Positions 1 to 11,700 of a DNA stretch of 64,000 nucleotides are shown here, piece by piece. A program made the translations under genes and the position numbers. Source of the DNA: Apostichopus japonicus (Eukaryota; Echinodermata; Holothuroidea; Aspidochirotida; Stichopodidae); NCBI RefSeq assembly GCF_037975245.1, contig NC_092579.1, positions 17,915,678 to 17,979,677 of the forward strand, given 5' to 3'. The notes under the pieces are model-generated. The model did not search any database, was not told where the DNA came from, and worked only from the letters and a program-made list of their open reading frames with translations. Position 1 is the first letter of the stretch; the number at the start of each line of letters is the position of its first letter.

Positions 1-20
1 TCCTATTATTATTATTGCAG

Positions 21-149
21 TTCCGATTTGCTTGTCAAAGAGAGGATGTATCGTTATGCATCCGACGGAAGAAGGTTTCTTGCAACCTCAAGTCTCTGAA
101 CATGGGTTTCCCGTAACCCAACCAACTGACGCAGACTTGTTGAGAAGAG
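21..149 (+). CDS. Exon-like segment, copy 1 of a duplicated pair (gene unknown)
   Basis: A pyrimidine-rich tract ending in TTGCAG precedes this stretch and AGAG|GTATGT follows it, so it looks like an internal exon. In the frame beginning two bases in, it is open throughout, reading PICLSKRGC... to ...TDADLLRR. A near copy lies at 420-538, and the copied block includes the intron end before each exon. Entry needs one base from a preceding exon; it leaves one base over, which fits the two-base entry of copy 2. I do not recognise the protein, and any upstream exons lie left of the window. It could be a decayed repeat that keeps a frame by chance. Confidence 0.3.
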
Positions 150-191
150 GTATGTTAGTGTGTATGTTTGTGTGTGTTCATGTATGAATGT

Positions 192-270
<79 letters not shown>
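192..270. repeat. (TA)n microsatellite
   Basis: An uninterrupted alternating TA run of about 79 bases lies in the spacer between the two exon-like copies. It creates spurious open frames of alternating Y and I on both strands. Confidence 0.95.
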
Positions 271-276
<6 letters not shown>

Positions 277-419
277 ATCTTAGAAATAACTGTTTGGACT
301 TTCACAAAATGTGGTATACTGCAAATTGGAACCGTCATTAAAATCATTCCACATCATTCCATTATGAGAGAAACCTATCATACACCTCGACGTTTTTTAT
401 TTTCCTATTATTTTTGCAG

Positions 420-538
420 TTCCGATTTGCTTGTCAACAAGAGGATGTTCAGTTATGCATCCGACGGAAGGAGGTTTATTGCAAACTCAAGTCTCGGAAA
501 AGGGGTTTCCCTTAAGCCAACCAACTGACGCAGACTAG
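420..538 (+). CDS. Exon-like segment, copy 2, ending in a stop (possible alternative last exon)
   Basis: This is about 85% identical to 21-149 and has the same acceptor (TTTTTGCAG). The frame matching copy 1 runs PICLSTRGC... to ...QPTDAD and stops at TAG 536-538, exactly where copy 1 reads TTG and continues. Most differences from copy 1 change the residue (K/T, I/S, E/G, F/L, P/T, H/K, V/L, T/S) and only one I saw is silent, so purifying selection is not evident. Tandem alternative last exons or a duplicated pseudo-exon are both possible. Confidence 0.28.
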
Positions 539-1038
539 TAAAGAGGTTCTCCAGTCTTGCACCCTCAACAAATAGTTTTAAATCAAGTAAAAAATTGATA
601 GCTATAGGCTATAGTATATATGTCGATAGCTCACACACCATACAATACAAGTAATTGCACAATTTTAATCCAGCTGAGAACATCAGCAAAACAATCGTTT
701 GTACAGAATTACCACATTTTGATCTCTAATGATTTCAAAGCAACATATGCACCAAGAAACATACTTCGTGTGCGCCACCTATTTTGTATTTGTATCATGA
801 TCCTACTTGTTGTAGAGTTCCTTTATTGAGAATTGAAATAGCGCCGTCAGCTTGCTGCATTAAACGTCATTCCCGTTTTCATGAACCTTAAAGTATAGTG
901 TTTGTTCCTCTACCGTTCGTTTTTGAAGCATTGGAATGGGTGAACCCTTGCATTTGTTGCAATGCCTTGAATCCTTTTCAGGTAACGCCCTGTTTGTTTG
1001 TTTTAGGAGCTGATGAGAGTAATGTGAAATATACATAC

Positions 1039-1040
<2 letters not shown>

Positions 1041-1109
<69 letters not shown>

Positions 1110-1190
1110 CGGTATATATATATAATATATATAATATATATTTGTTTGTTTATATATATTTATATATATATTTATATATTATATGTGTAA
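1041..1190. repeat. (TA)n microsatellite with an impure tail
   Basis: A pure TA run to about 1102 is followed by interrupted TATATA and TTTATATA segments to about 1190. No gene was seen from 539 to 2260 around it. Confidence 0.9.
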
Positions 1191-2260
1191 TTGAAATTGT
1201 AGTGAGTTGGAAAATCCAGAACAGTGAAAAAAAAACCGATATACGATACAAGTTTTACCAACCTTTTGCGATGAACCCAAACAAAACCAGACGATAGCAC
1301 TTTTTGGCTGAAGTATTAAGTTCACTTTTTAAAAGAGTTGTAATGATCGCCGATTGATCCATGTTATTGGTAATATCCAAATTAAAAAATAAAACATAAA
1401 GAAGATGTTCAATTGTCCGAGAGTCTTTAAGTTCTTTGCGAAAGCTGAAACATGGTCTTGGTTTGAGTATACTAAAATCCAGAAACAACAGGAAGATATA
1501 GGTTGCACACTGTCATTGAAAGAACACTGGTTACAAAATAAGTAGAATATCGTTGTCGAGAGCCAACGTGGAAATGTTAATGCATGGAAATATGTCATGT
1601 ATTTCAATGCATAGTATATCAGAGGGCGCAACAGCTCGTGCACAACTCTAAAAAATACGAGAAAACTTTACACCAATGATTCCTCAGGCAGTGGAAGTTC
1701 GTTAAGCGTCACCGTGACGTAAACCAATGAGGAGCGTTTAATTGTCACGTCACATGCAAAACCACGCAAATCGTCGCCACGCCAAGACACTGTCAGCTTG
1801 ATCAAAACTTATCAAAAGGTTTGGTAAAGTAAGTTAACCATTTCACATAGTTCATTAGAATGGAATAACGGACAGGCTTTGTAAGTTAGACAACCGATAT
1901 GTTATACAAAATATACCACAATGATGATTGTGTTGGAACACAAAAGAGCCCGCACGGTCTACCCTCGTAGTCGTGCCTATTCTTAGTAGCCTAGGCATAT
2001 GTTTCTAACTGTACGAATTAACGGTAAATAGTGTTACATGGGTTTGATTATAATATTTCATTAAATGAAATGTAACACCCATAGTAACTCACAATTCCCC
2101 ATTTATAAGCCTAGGTTATTTCCACTGCATAACATTTGCAGTGTTATGAAGAATCAGTTGATTGTGTTCTGATTGTTGGGTTTTTATGGCAGCAATTAGT
2201 TCATTAGTTGCGATATTCGCGGCTACGTATACGATGTTGTGTGACGATAGTACATGTAAG

Positions 2261-2733
2261 CAGGGTTACCAGCGACATTTGACCAAAAAACGCTAGATTT
2301 GCCAAAATAAAACCCAGAAAACGCTAGAAATCAGTTTTCACTCACTTATTTATTTATTGTTTTCAATCATTCGTGGCACTGATTTATATGATAGGCAGCT
2401 ACCTTTTTGAAAACAAGTTATAACGGTGTATCATAATCAGGAAATGATACAAGAAACTTGACTGTGGATTTAACAAACGGACTGATTCAGGCCTAATAAA
2501 AACCCCAAGTATGAAAAGTTACACATGAATACAGTTTACGCAGTATACCTATGAAACCTATTAATAGATTTTATTGGGTTGCCAAATGGTAAAGTAATTA
2601 CTTTGTGAATTACAAAGTTTGGGCAAAAACCCAAGATTCCGCCCAATTTGAAGAAAAAAAAACGTACGCTAAAACCATAGAAAAGTGAAAAATTGCTAAA
2701 TCAAGTGTAAAAACGCTAACGCTGGTAACATTG
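2261..2733. mobile_element. Old hAT-like MITE (473 bp)
   Basis: The left end CAGGGTTACCAGCG and the inverse complement of the right end, CAATGTTACCAGCG, form 14-bp terminal inverted repeats with two mismatches. The flanking 8-mers CATGTAAG and CACGTACG match at 6 of 8 positions, which fits a decayed 8-bp hAT target duplication. The interior is AT-rich and repeats 'aacgcta', and no transposase frame is visible. The hAT assignment rests on the CAG ends and the 8-bp duplication. Confidence 0.55.
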
Positions 2734-4204
2734 CACGTACGTATGCACATAGGCCTCGGCTATAGTATTAACATGGTACAGAGAACCATGAGAACGGACT
2801 GGCTGTGTTACACTGTCGCGCACATGTACATGCGTAAGGTAAGATTTGCACGTCATTGTTTAGTTTGGCAAAGTACCAGCAAGATGGTGCAACCATACAA
2901 AACAACTTAAGAAGTAATTTAATATTCTATCAATTTTGTAGGTAAGAATCAAGTAAGGATAACAATTTTTCGTGTGGGCTTTTGAAAAGGTAGGATCAGT
3001 CGCATTTTTCTAGTAAAATGAAATAACCTACGAGTTAGCACAAGAATATTTTTGTTTAAACTACCACAAAAGAATGCTAAAAATGCTTATTGCAGACATT
3101 GGTAACATCGTTACATAAGAATTTAAGCTCCATGAAACATATTTGCTTTAAATAAACTTGAAATGATACTACTGAACATACAGTCCTACAAGTTTCTTAC
3201 CATGGGCAGGTTATAATTGTTAGTTGATCAGAAGCCTAGTCTAGGTTATACATTTTGTAACAAGGTATGACACTTTTTTATTAAAACTTTACATGTAACT
3301 GTTCTTCCTGTTTGGTTCCATTGCCACAGGCAGCTGGATCCTATGTAGCCGATTTGCGTGTAAGTGTGTGTGTGTGTGACCATGAGCCTCATGAACATTT
3401 CCGGGAGGCAGACCATTTTTAAATATTGCTTACTCACGTGCCATACTTGCATGACTTTCTGTTTTTTTTTACATATTGACTGACAAAGAGAGGAGAAATT
3501 AACTGGAACCCTGTGAAAAGCAATTCCTGAAGCATCTGGTTGGGTTTATAAATATGTCTCTCTGGCTCAAATAGATGTGTACACATGTGTAATTTTAATA
3601 ACATCAAGTTAGAAATGGTGCTCTTTCAAATGCAGTTGTGTTAATATTATGTAAGTGAGCAATGTTTGAAATTATCATGTAGTTATTTCATACGGACAGG
3701 AATCAAAGCAATGTAGTGTTTGTGTGAAGCAGTGCGCCAGATTGGGTTAATTTTGTTGAGAAGCAGTGTAACTATACTTAAAGAACAAGTCAAATGAAGG
3801 TAACGACTCTATAAGTAAAGTCTGTTACTTCATTCGCTTAAAATTTGAGCTTTCGTTGTCAGGCATCGTCTAAATATTGTTTGATGTATGTTTTTACCTT
3901 TCATTGCTTTTGTAAAAGCTTGCGTCTTTCAAGATAAAAATGTTTAAAAAAATTACCTGGCATCATTATTTTCTTTATGTGCTTTTGAAAGTGTTAGCGA
4001 TATCACCATTCACTGAACTCATCAAATTGTTTCCACAGGTTAAGTAAAATTTTACACATGTTTAGGTTAATTATTAAAAGCAGCTTGATGCATCTTTTTT
4101 ATTAAATCGATCACAACAGTAAGGCACATTTAAGAGACAACAAGAAGGAATGACAATACAAATAATTCAGAATATTTGATGAATTCAACCTTTTATTTCA
4201 ACAC
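2734..4204. other. Non-coding stretch, no feature seen
   Basis: AT-rich DNA without a supported exon, tRNA or transposon end. A short GT run near 3364-3378 is the only simple repeat. Confidence 0.5.
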
Positions 4205-4779
4205 TTCAAGTGGCCATGACACGAAAATTTCAAAGTCCTATATTTTTGGGATCCATCAAAGAATGTTCTCGAGAACATGTATCAACCATTCTGCCAATTA
4301 AAAACTTGATTTTTCACCTCTTCGGCGTTTGAAACTTTGTTTGCTCGAAAATTTTCCGATTCGCATGACGTCATGTGACGTCATGTTAGGAACACGATTT
4401 GTTGTCGCTGTTTCCGATCCTCCGAACATACCATACACGTACACATTAGACAAGTACACATACCACTAGTAGTTACTTAACAAAACACCGATCACAAGTG
4501 CGATATCAAATCAAAATTTCCTGTGAAATGGCGGATTCAGAACCAATTGCGGCAACCGAAGTTCAAGTTTTCTAAGAATATCACGAATGATTTGAATTAT
4601 TGTTTGAAAACAAAGTTTAGTGAGTTGAAAAAAAAATTGTAAATTTTGTGGGAAGCTGATACTGAAAAGGATTTTTTATCGCACAGTATGTTTCTCTCTG
4701 CATTGAGGGTTGCCAAATAACATGTGCGTTCAATAGCACAGTGATTTCTTCGTTGCAAAGTTTTTCGCGGTCCCTTTAA
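4205..4779. mobile_element. Possible TTAA-type MITE
   Basis: The left end TTCAAGTGGCCATGACACG and the inverse complement of the right end, TTAAAGGGACCGCGAAAAAC, are loosely alike. The right end abuts TTAA at 4776-4779, and the left could be a decayed TTAA. The terminal match is weak, so this is tentative. Inside lie two perfect CRE sites and a 15-codon frame, ATG 4528 to TAA 4575 (MADSEPIAATEVQVF). Confidence 0.3.
4366..4383. promoter_or_regulatory. Two perfect CRE (TGACGTCA) sites, 10 bp apart
   Basis: TGACGTCA occurs at 4366-4373 and again at 4376-4383, one helical turn apart. TGACGTCA is the full CREB/ATF palindrome. No gene start is identified downstream except the 15-codon frame at 4528, so a regulatory role is only a possibility. 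Confidence 0.3.
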
Positions 4780-5299
4780 CCACGGACTTCAGTTACTTTT
4801 CCTTTTTTTGTGCCAAGTTTTACATCGTCAAATGGAGCCATTCAAACTTGAGTTTCTTTATCGACATTGTGTAGAAAAGTTATGTACATACTGTAATGGA
4901 AAGGGATCGGATCTGACCGGGGTTGGGCAGACTTGCCTATAGTGGTAGGGGAAAGGAAACTTCGGTTAGCTTTAATACATTTCTATTGGGTAACTATTCA
5001 TAATAACTTACGATTCAGCTTCATGAAAAAGCAAGTACTAGGCCTTTGAAGGACGTTCTTGTATTCTAATATAAGTAACATTTCTACACAATTTAAGGGG
5101 CTCAATAAGTCAAATAATGAGTCTTATATTATAGGCTGAGCATGAAATACTGATACAGTATATAGCCTACCAACAATACAAAAAACACACTGCGTATACA
5201 CAAAGAATTTATCATAAAGTACAACTAGATCAAGCCCTCTTCATTTCTTAATTGAATAATGCTATATGTTCAATCACTGCTTCCAAAGTGTTAGCCAAA

Positions 5300-6130
5300 C
5301 ATGATTGCACTTGTGAACTTCATAAAACTGTACCAGTTCAGTAACTTAGGCATATGCTAGCTTATGAACACAAGGTCTATTTCTTAAAAAGTTCCCAAAA
5401 ATCCAATTTGTCAAAGATACAACTCTACCAGCATTAGTTTCTATAGGTAATATGATCTGTTCATAGTTACTTTAGTTTCAATAACAAATCATTAACTCTT
5501 GAACGTTCCAAGAACGTCATGTGTACTTTGCAACTTAAACATGCTGGTATTAGACCTTTGACATTTCATGATTGTAATGAAATATTCTAGACTAAAGCAT
5601 TCATTCAAACAATGCAGTCACTACTACCTTATGCGCGCAACACCAGCAATTTTGACATTTTCATATATTAACCAAAAGAGCAGTTTGCTTTTACAAAAAT
5701 TAAATTGCACTTTACGAAACTGTACCAGTTCAGTAGCTTAGGCATATAGCCCTTGCCTATTGCTGTTGTCGTAGTGGTAGGAACTGTATAGCTAGCCTTG
5801 GCTACCTTTATATACAAAAGAACATTTGCAATAAGAATTAAGAACCAGGGCCTGCACAATTATAAAAACAACATAGCAGGTAAAAAATTACTTTGTTTGT
5901 TTCTGAGATGCATGTACAAAAAGCATTTGGTCGGCTTAGGAATTTTCACCCAACATGTAAAGATATTTAAAATGACTCAAAGATTAACATAATCAACTGT
6001 CTGATTGCAAAATCTGTAAAAGATACAACTCTACCCGCAGCATTAGATAAAATTTCTTGTATAGACATACGTAAAATGATCTGTTCAATTGTTATAAACC
6101 CATGAACGTTCCAAGAAACATAATCTTCTT
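5300..6130. repeat. Diverged duplicated block, left part of copy A
   Basis: The segment from about 5905 to 6120 matches 17960-18210 with many substitutions. Shared phrases include 'cataatcaactgtctgatt' and 'aaaatgatctgttca'. Parts of 5340-5540 are a third, weaker match ('gatacaactctacc', 'gatctgttcatagtta'). No coding frame is conserved between the copies. Confidence 0.6.
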
Positions 6131-6148
6131 AGAGCTCTTAGAGTCTCT

Positions 6149-6915
6149 TGTATCTCCACATGTCAATCATCACCGAAATCGGGATTTGGAATATGTTAAT
6201 GAGCTAAATCGATGATATGTCGATTTAAATAGGTATATGTCAATTTGAGACGCTAGAAACGGGTATAAGTCCACGGAAATTGACTTCTACCGATTTAATT
6301 CGACATATCATCGATTTAAACTGGTAGATGTCGATTTAAATGGACATATCATCGATTTATTTTACATATCATCGATTTAAATCGATGATAAGTAAAATAA
6401 ATCGATGATATGTAGAATTAATCGATGATATGTCGATTTAAATCGACATATACCAGTTTCATTCTACATATCATCGATTTAAATCGACATATACCAGTTT
6501 CCTTCGACATATCATCGATTTATTTTACATATCATCGATTTAAATCGATGATAAGTAAAATAAATCGATGATATGTAGAATGAAACTGGTATATGTCGAT
6601 TTAAATTGACATATACCAGTTTCATTCTACATATCATCGATTTAAATCGACATATACCAGTTTCCTTCGACATATCATCGATTTATTTTACATATCATCG
6701 ATTTAAATCGATGATAAGTAAAATAAATCGATGATATGTAGAATGAAACTGGTATATGTCGATTTAAATCGATGATATGTCGAAGTAAACTGGTATATGT
6801 CGATTTAAATCGATGATATGTAGAATGAAACTGGTATAAGTCGAGGGAAACTGGTATATGTCGAAGGAAACTGGTATATGTCGATTTAAATCGGTATAAG
6901 TCGATCTCCCATGAT
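6149..6915. repeat. Palindromic module array, copy 1 (ATCGAT / TTTAAA family)
   Basis: After a unique lead of about 80 bases beginning TGTATCTCCACATG, the sequence is built almost entirely from a few short words. These are ATCGATGATATGT, CGATTTAAATCG, ACATATACCAGTTT and their inverse complements, in varying order and orientation. Many junctions are perfect palindromes centred on TTTAAA or ATCGAT. The same lead and modules recur at 16980-17417, so this is a dispersed element, not a local slippage product. The frames it contains are by-products. The left end ...TGTA|TCTCC would suit a Helitron-type 5' end, but I could not find the matching 3' end. Confidence 0.8.
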
Positions 6916-6949
6916 TTGAGACTGATGGCCCGCCATAAGCTTCAGCCAC

Positions 6950-7670
6950 CGTAATATATCCTTAAAACTTGACCTTCTATCTCAAGTATTCTGCACTGGT
7001 ATTGACAGTATAAACAGTTCCTAACCTTGATCTGATAGAAACATGATATTCATACTGCTAGTACTGACAATACGAGTGCTCTGAAGCGGGACATAACACT
7101 ACAGTATAGAAATAGTTGTCCCAACTGGGTGACAACAGCGTAAGCCGAAAGAATCGAACTATTTTGCTGTGAAAAAGTAAACTATTATGCACGTTATTTA
7201 CAATGTTTCAAACGTGACTTGGTATGATAATTGAATAAATAAATATACCAACGATATCTGTCAAGTGTCATCCGATGTGACGGGTCTGAAATTGTAATGA
7301 CAAAAAAACAACTCTTCCTGAAGTCAATTTAAAACAAGCAACAACTTTAGATACGCAGTGAATTGTTCAATATTAGTTTAATTTGAATTAGCATACAAAC
7401 CAATCAAAACAAGTAGTGGCGAAATGAAAGGATATAATCTTTTTAACAGAAACTTGAAGATACACACCAAAGTGAACTTTGAGATGTGAAAACATGTGGA
7501 ATGCTGACTATGACGACTGCCACACTGCAGTTAGATTGTCTTTGTTGGTGGAAGGGTAAGCACGAAAATATCGAATCTGGTGGCACTTCACACTACCCAG
7601 TTCATGCAGATCAAATACAACTTTTTGGAAAATTTGAAAAAAAAATCAGGACAGTCTGTGTCATTGTGAA
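6950..7670. repeat. Diverged duplicated block, right part of copy A
   Basis: Bases 7470-7650 match 18930-19105 at roughly 85% ('tggaatgctgactatgacga', 'ctttgttggtggaa', 'caactttttggaaaatt'). The order of matching blocks is the same as at 17.9-19.1 kb, but here the palindromic array sits between them. A shared short frame (MLTMTTATLQL...) carries several residue changes and is not convincing as a gene. Confidence 0.6.
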
Positions 7671-7697
7671 TTGATTTGAATTGATTTGATGATGGTG

Positions 7698-7743
7698 AGG
7701 AGGAGGAGGAGGAGGAGGAGGAGGAGGAGGAGGAGGAGGAGGA
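7698..7743. repeat. (GGA)n microsatellite
   Basis: About fifteen tandem GGA triplets, purine-only on the plus strand. Confidence 0.95.
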
Positions 7744-8166
7744 CTATGTCAACATAGTCTTTGGGGAGTAAAATGTGTTTGATAGAACCTGTCGAGGAGA
7801 AGGACGTATGAGGGACTTGAGTTGACCCGAAGGTTACAGATACCTGCTATACAAAATAATTTTTTCTTTGCCTAATTCTGAAAGGAGAAAAAAACTAAAG
7901 TCTTAGTTTACACAATTTAAATTTTCATGGAGATGATCCTTGCACACATACTATAGCTGCTGTACCTATATGCGTACTGAATTGTACTAAGTACAACTAA
8001 GTACTCCTTAGTTGGAGGAAAATAAAAATGAATACAAATTTATTTTTGTTATAATTTATTGAATAAACATGAATACAAAATGTATGAAAATGAATACAAT
8101 CAATAGTATACAAAATGAATACAATCAATACAAAATGAAAATAAAAATAAATACAAATTTATTTTT

Positions 8167-8731
8167 GTATATTCATTTATTGATGATTTACAGATATCTC
8201 GAATTCAATTACAGATATCTGGAAATTCCAGATTAAATGTTAAAATGGCTTTCCATACGTGCCATTTTAACATTTAATCGGGAATTTCTGCATATGCATT
8301 TCAGATATCTGGAATTCAATTTCAGATATTTCGAATTCAATTTCAGATATCTCGAATTAGAATTACAGACAACTTGAATTCAATTTCAGATATCTCGAAT
8401 TCAATTTTAGATATCTCGAATTCAATTTAAGATATCTGAAATAGAATTTCAGATATCCCGAATTCAATTTCGGATATCTCAAATTCAATTTCAGATATCT
8501 CGAATTCAATTTCAGATATCTGAAATAAAATTTCAGATATCTCGAATCTATTTTAGATATCTCGAATTCAATTTCAGCTTTCTGAAATGAAATTTCAGAT
8601 GTCTCGAATTCAATTTAAGATATCTCGAATTTAATTTTAGATATCTGAAATAGAATTTTAGATATCTAAAATAAGCAAAAATTTAAGATATCTCAAATTC
8701 CCGATTAAATGTTAAAATGGCTTTCCATACG
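8167..8731. repeat. Palindromic module array (GATATC / GAATTC family) with a 19-bp hairpin
   Basis: From 8190 to 8700 the sequence is an array of roughly 21-bp units made from CAGATATCT and CGAATTCAATTT, so two 6-bp palindromes, GATATC and GAATTC, alternate. A perfect hairpin (arms GATTAAATGTTAAAATGGC at 8231-8249 and its inverse complement at 8261-8279, 11-base loop) lies near the left end. The same 29 bases as 8231-8259 recur in direct orientation at 8703-8731, so the array is bracketed by copies. No protein is encoded. Confidence 0.75.
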
Positions 8732-11700
8732 GGAGTGTCTGCAAGTGAAAAAAAGATATATGGGCCAAAGCCAAAACCTCCGTAAGTGTGAGGGACGGAA
8801 TTTGATATACGTTTCCATATGTTCCAACTCAAAGGTAGTGAAATAGGAAAAATCCAGTAGTAGGTTAAATAGAGAGAGTAACATACAGCATAATAAAACA
8901 ATTGAAACATGTTCAAAATTAACATGTTGCCATAGCAACGAACATTAATTGGCACGAGGGACGGAATGATAAAAACTGGTTGTGCATGCACTCCAAACAT
9001 TTGACGTATTATTATCAAATTTAGGAGGAATCTATATCCAATCATACCATATATGACAAGATCAATTACTCTTCTGCAGTCTCCAGGTTGCTACGCAATT
9101 AACTCCGACGCTTTCTGTGATTCATTTTGAACGATACACATCCCCGATTTCCGTTACTCAAAATTTTACGATTTGACTGAAACTTTCGGTGCTATCTTAA
9201 AACATAATCATAATGCAGATTCCGAAAGATTTTTATAATCGGTTCAGTAGTTTTTGAGATATTAAGAGACTAAAAATCGTTACCCCAAAAAACCTTGCTT
9301 AAAAAAAGCTGTATCCCGATATGTTGGGTACTTCTGTCAATCATTTTTCTGGCTTGTATATGTAAATGAAGGTCTATTCAATCTACTTGAGAAAGTTCAG
9401 CCCCTTTCCCTATTTAGTTTGAATGTTATTCATATTTGAAATCTTGCTCCGTTTCGGATTGGTGCTGGCATCTGGAACTAGAAAAACGACATGACGTCAT
9501 ATGTAAATTTTGACCCCATATGTAAATATGTGACACAGCCTCATTTGCGAACCTGGGACAACAAATAAACTTTCCACCGCAAGTCTGTTCATGGACCGAA
9601 AATGTTGAAAATGAAGCGTTTACTTCGCAATATCTTCGCTTAATTGAAGGTAAGTGACCTCTAAATACATTAACTACAATGTCGGAGGTAATTTTGACGT
9701 ACAATGTTATGATTTTGTTGCCGAATTCAGCAACAAAAGACTCGGAAACTGAGCTGGCAGTTGCGCGAAAATTATGTGTTGCACTGCAGTATAGGCTACG
9801 CAATGATAATGTCAGTGAAAGTAGCGTTACCCTAGTCCGTAGTACGCCTACACCATTGAACTTTACGAAGTCTACTGAGTGATAAAAATTGAACATTTAT
9901 CGTATTGTTTATTGAAGGGAAACATATTCAGTCTTATTTTTGGTAGGGTTTGCTTGGATTCGCTAGGGTGTGATTGAATTTGGGTCAGGTGTGGTTTAAC
10001 TTTCTCTTCAGCCTGGGCGTCTTCGGAGAAACATATCTCAATATATTTCAGTAGGAACTTAAAACTGTTTACTGTTCAATCTTCATGAATATTATAGACC
10101 TAAGGCCCATTAGGCATTTACTTATGAGATGGGACTAAGTTATAACTGGTTAAACCCAATCAATGCCTAATTCAGATTTTCTGAAAGCCCCATTACTTTT
10201 TCTCTGTTACACTATAAATATCAGTCATTCAGCATCCATATTCTTCCTACTAAAATACAAAATACAAACGATGACAAATAGTTTTAAAGCTTTATTATGA
10301 ACTTTAATGAATAAATTCGAACCTAGACCTAGTATAGGCTATGGAAGTTTATGTTGTTGACTGGGAAGCTCATTCCAGGGAAATAATCTTCCTATTCCGA
10401 CACACACCTTATGATATTTACACCAACATGCTAATATTTAGGCCAGATTTAGTGAAAATTATGTTACCTTTTGAAAGTTTCAGCGGGCACTTTACTTTAA
10501 AGTCCTGCATACGGCGAAGCCCTGTTCAATTGTTTTTTTAAATGAAGTTTTTTAAGTATCCTCACTGTTTCAATGTGTTGCAACTCTCGTGATGGTCAGA
10601 TGTATGGAAACAGAGTCACCGTAAATCAAAGAACTGATTACATTAATTTTTTTTTTCTTTTTGACAAAAAAGTGGCCCCATATCTAAAAATGCAGTTTTT
10701 AGCTAAACAAGCCGGTTACAGCGATGTTTAAAAATTCACTGTTCCTGCACAAATCAAGCATTAATTCCCTAAAAAAGAGGGTGAGTGCTGCTTCGATCGA
10801 TTGTATTATAATCCTGTAACAAAAGAAATTTAAGAATTACAATTTTTCCACTAAAGATGTAATTTTAAGGTATAGGATAGAAGTTTTTTTCCTGTTTAGA
10901 GTTTTCTTAGTTTTTTATATTAACAAATTATTCTTAATTCATGTAATTATTATTCAAGTTTCAATTTAGCTCTGGAAGTATGTGTCAAACACTCAAAATT
11001 TCATGGCATGCATGTTATGCGTACATATCAATATGCTGATTTTTGTTTTTTTGTGAATTTGGTTAATTATTAGTGATAAACCTTTGTTAATTCTTAATCT
11101 TCTTCAGGCTATCTTTTGAAATTTTTTTCAAATGCTGTAGCAAAAATTCCCCCTGCTAAAATCATTACTTCTAACTCAAAAAAGTGAAATACTGTATAAT
11201 TTTGTGTAAATGGCATACCAAAATTATATAAATTGGCCAGGAATAAAAAATCACTATTTGAGTACTGTATTTTGTGGAATAGCAGGAATCACGGATAGCT
11301 GTATTTGTGTCATGTGTTGAATTGTGTTCGCTTTCCAGTTATTAGAAAAAGACAATTGTTATAGAAGAATTTCTTTTCTCCCCACAGCAAACTGTATCAT
11401 GCAGCATTCCAGACAGAATTACAAAGGAGCAAAAAAACCTTGAACAAATATGACTTTCACAAGAATGTAAAAGTGCAAGTTTGTATGTAGCATGTATTGG
11501 GTAAGCGAGACACCACATTTCTGATTGCTCCAGATGACTTTGCTGCAAATTAATATTAGCGTGCCGTGTTGTTAGTCTGTGGTGGACTTGCATCCCATCC
11601 TGTATTCTGATCTGCTTTCTTCAAGGAAACTGCGAGTCGTGAGGATAAGCACTGGACTCTTCAAACTTTATGGAAATTCAGCAGGATTGAATCTACAAGA

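Noticed and set aside
160-528. 122-codon frame through the (TA)n run into the second exon-like copy
   Set aside because: It uses a frame different from the one shared by the two exon copies and depends on the microsatellite for its length.
6149-6915. CRISPR-like appearance of regular short repeats
   Set aside because: There are no unique spacers. The 'repeats' are palindromic modules in both orientations in an intron-rich animal genome.
9426-9896. 156-codon minus-strand frame
   Set aside because: Composition and sequence match no family I know, no neighbouring exons join it, and overlapping plus-strand frames look equally good.
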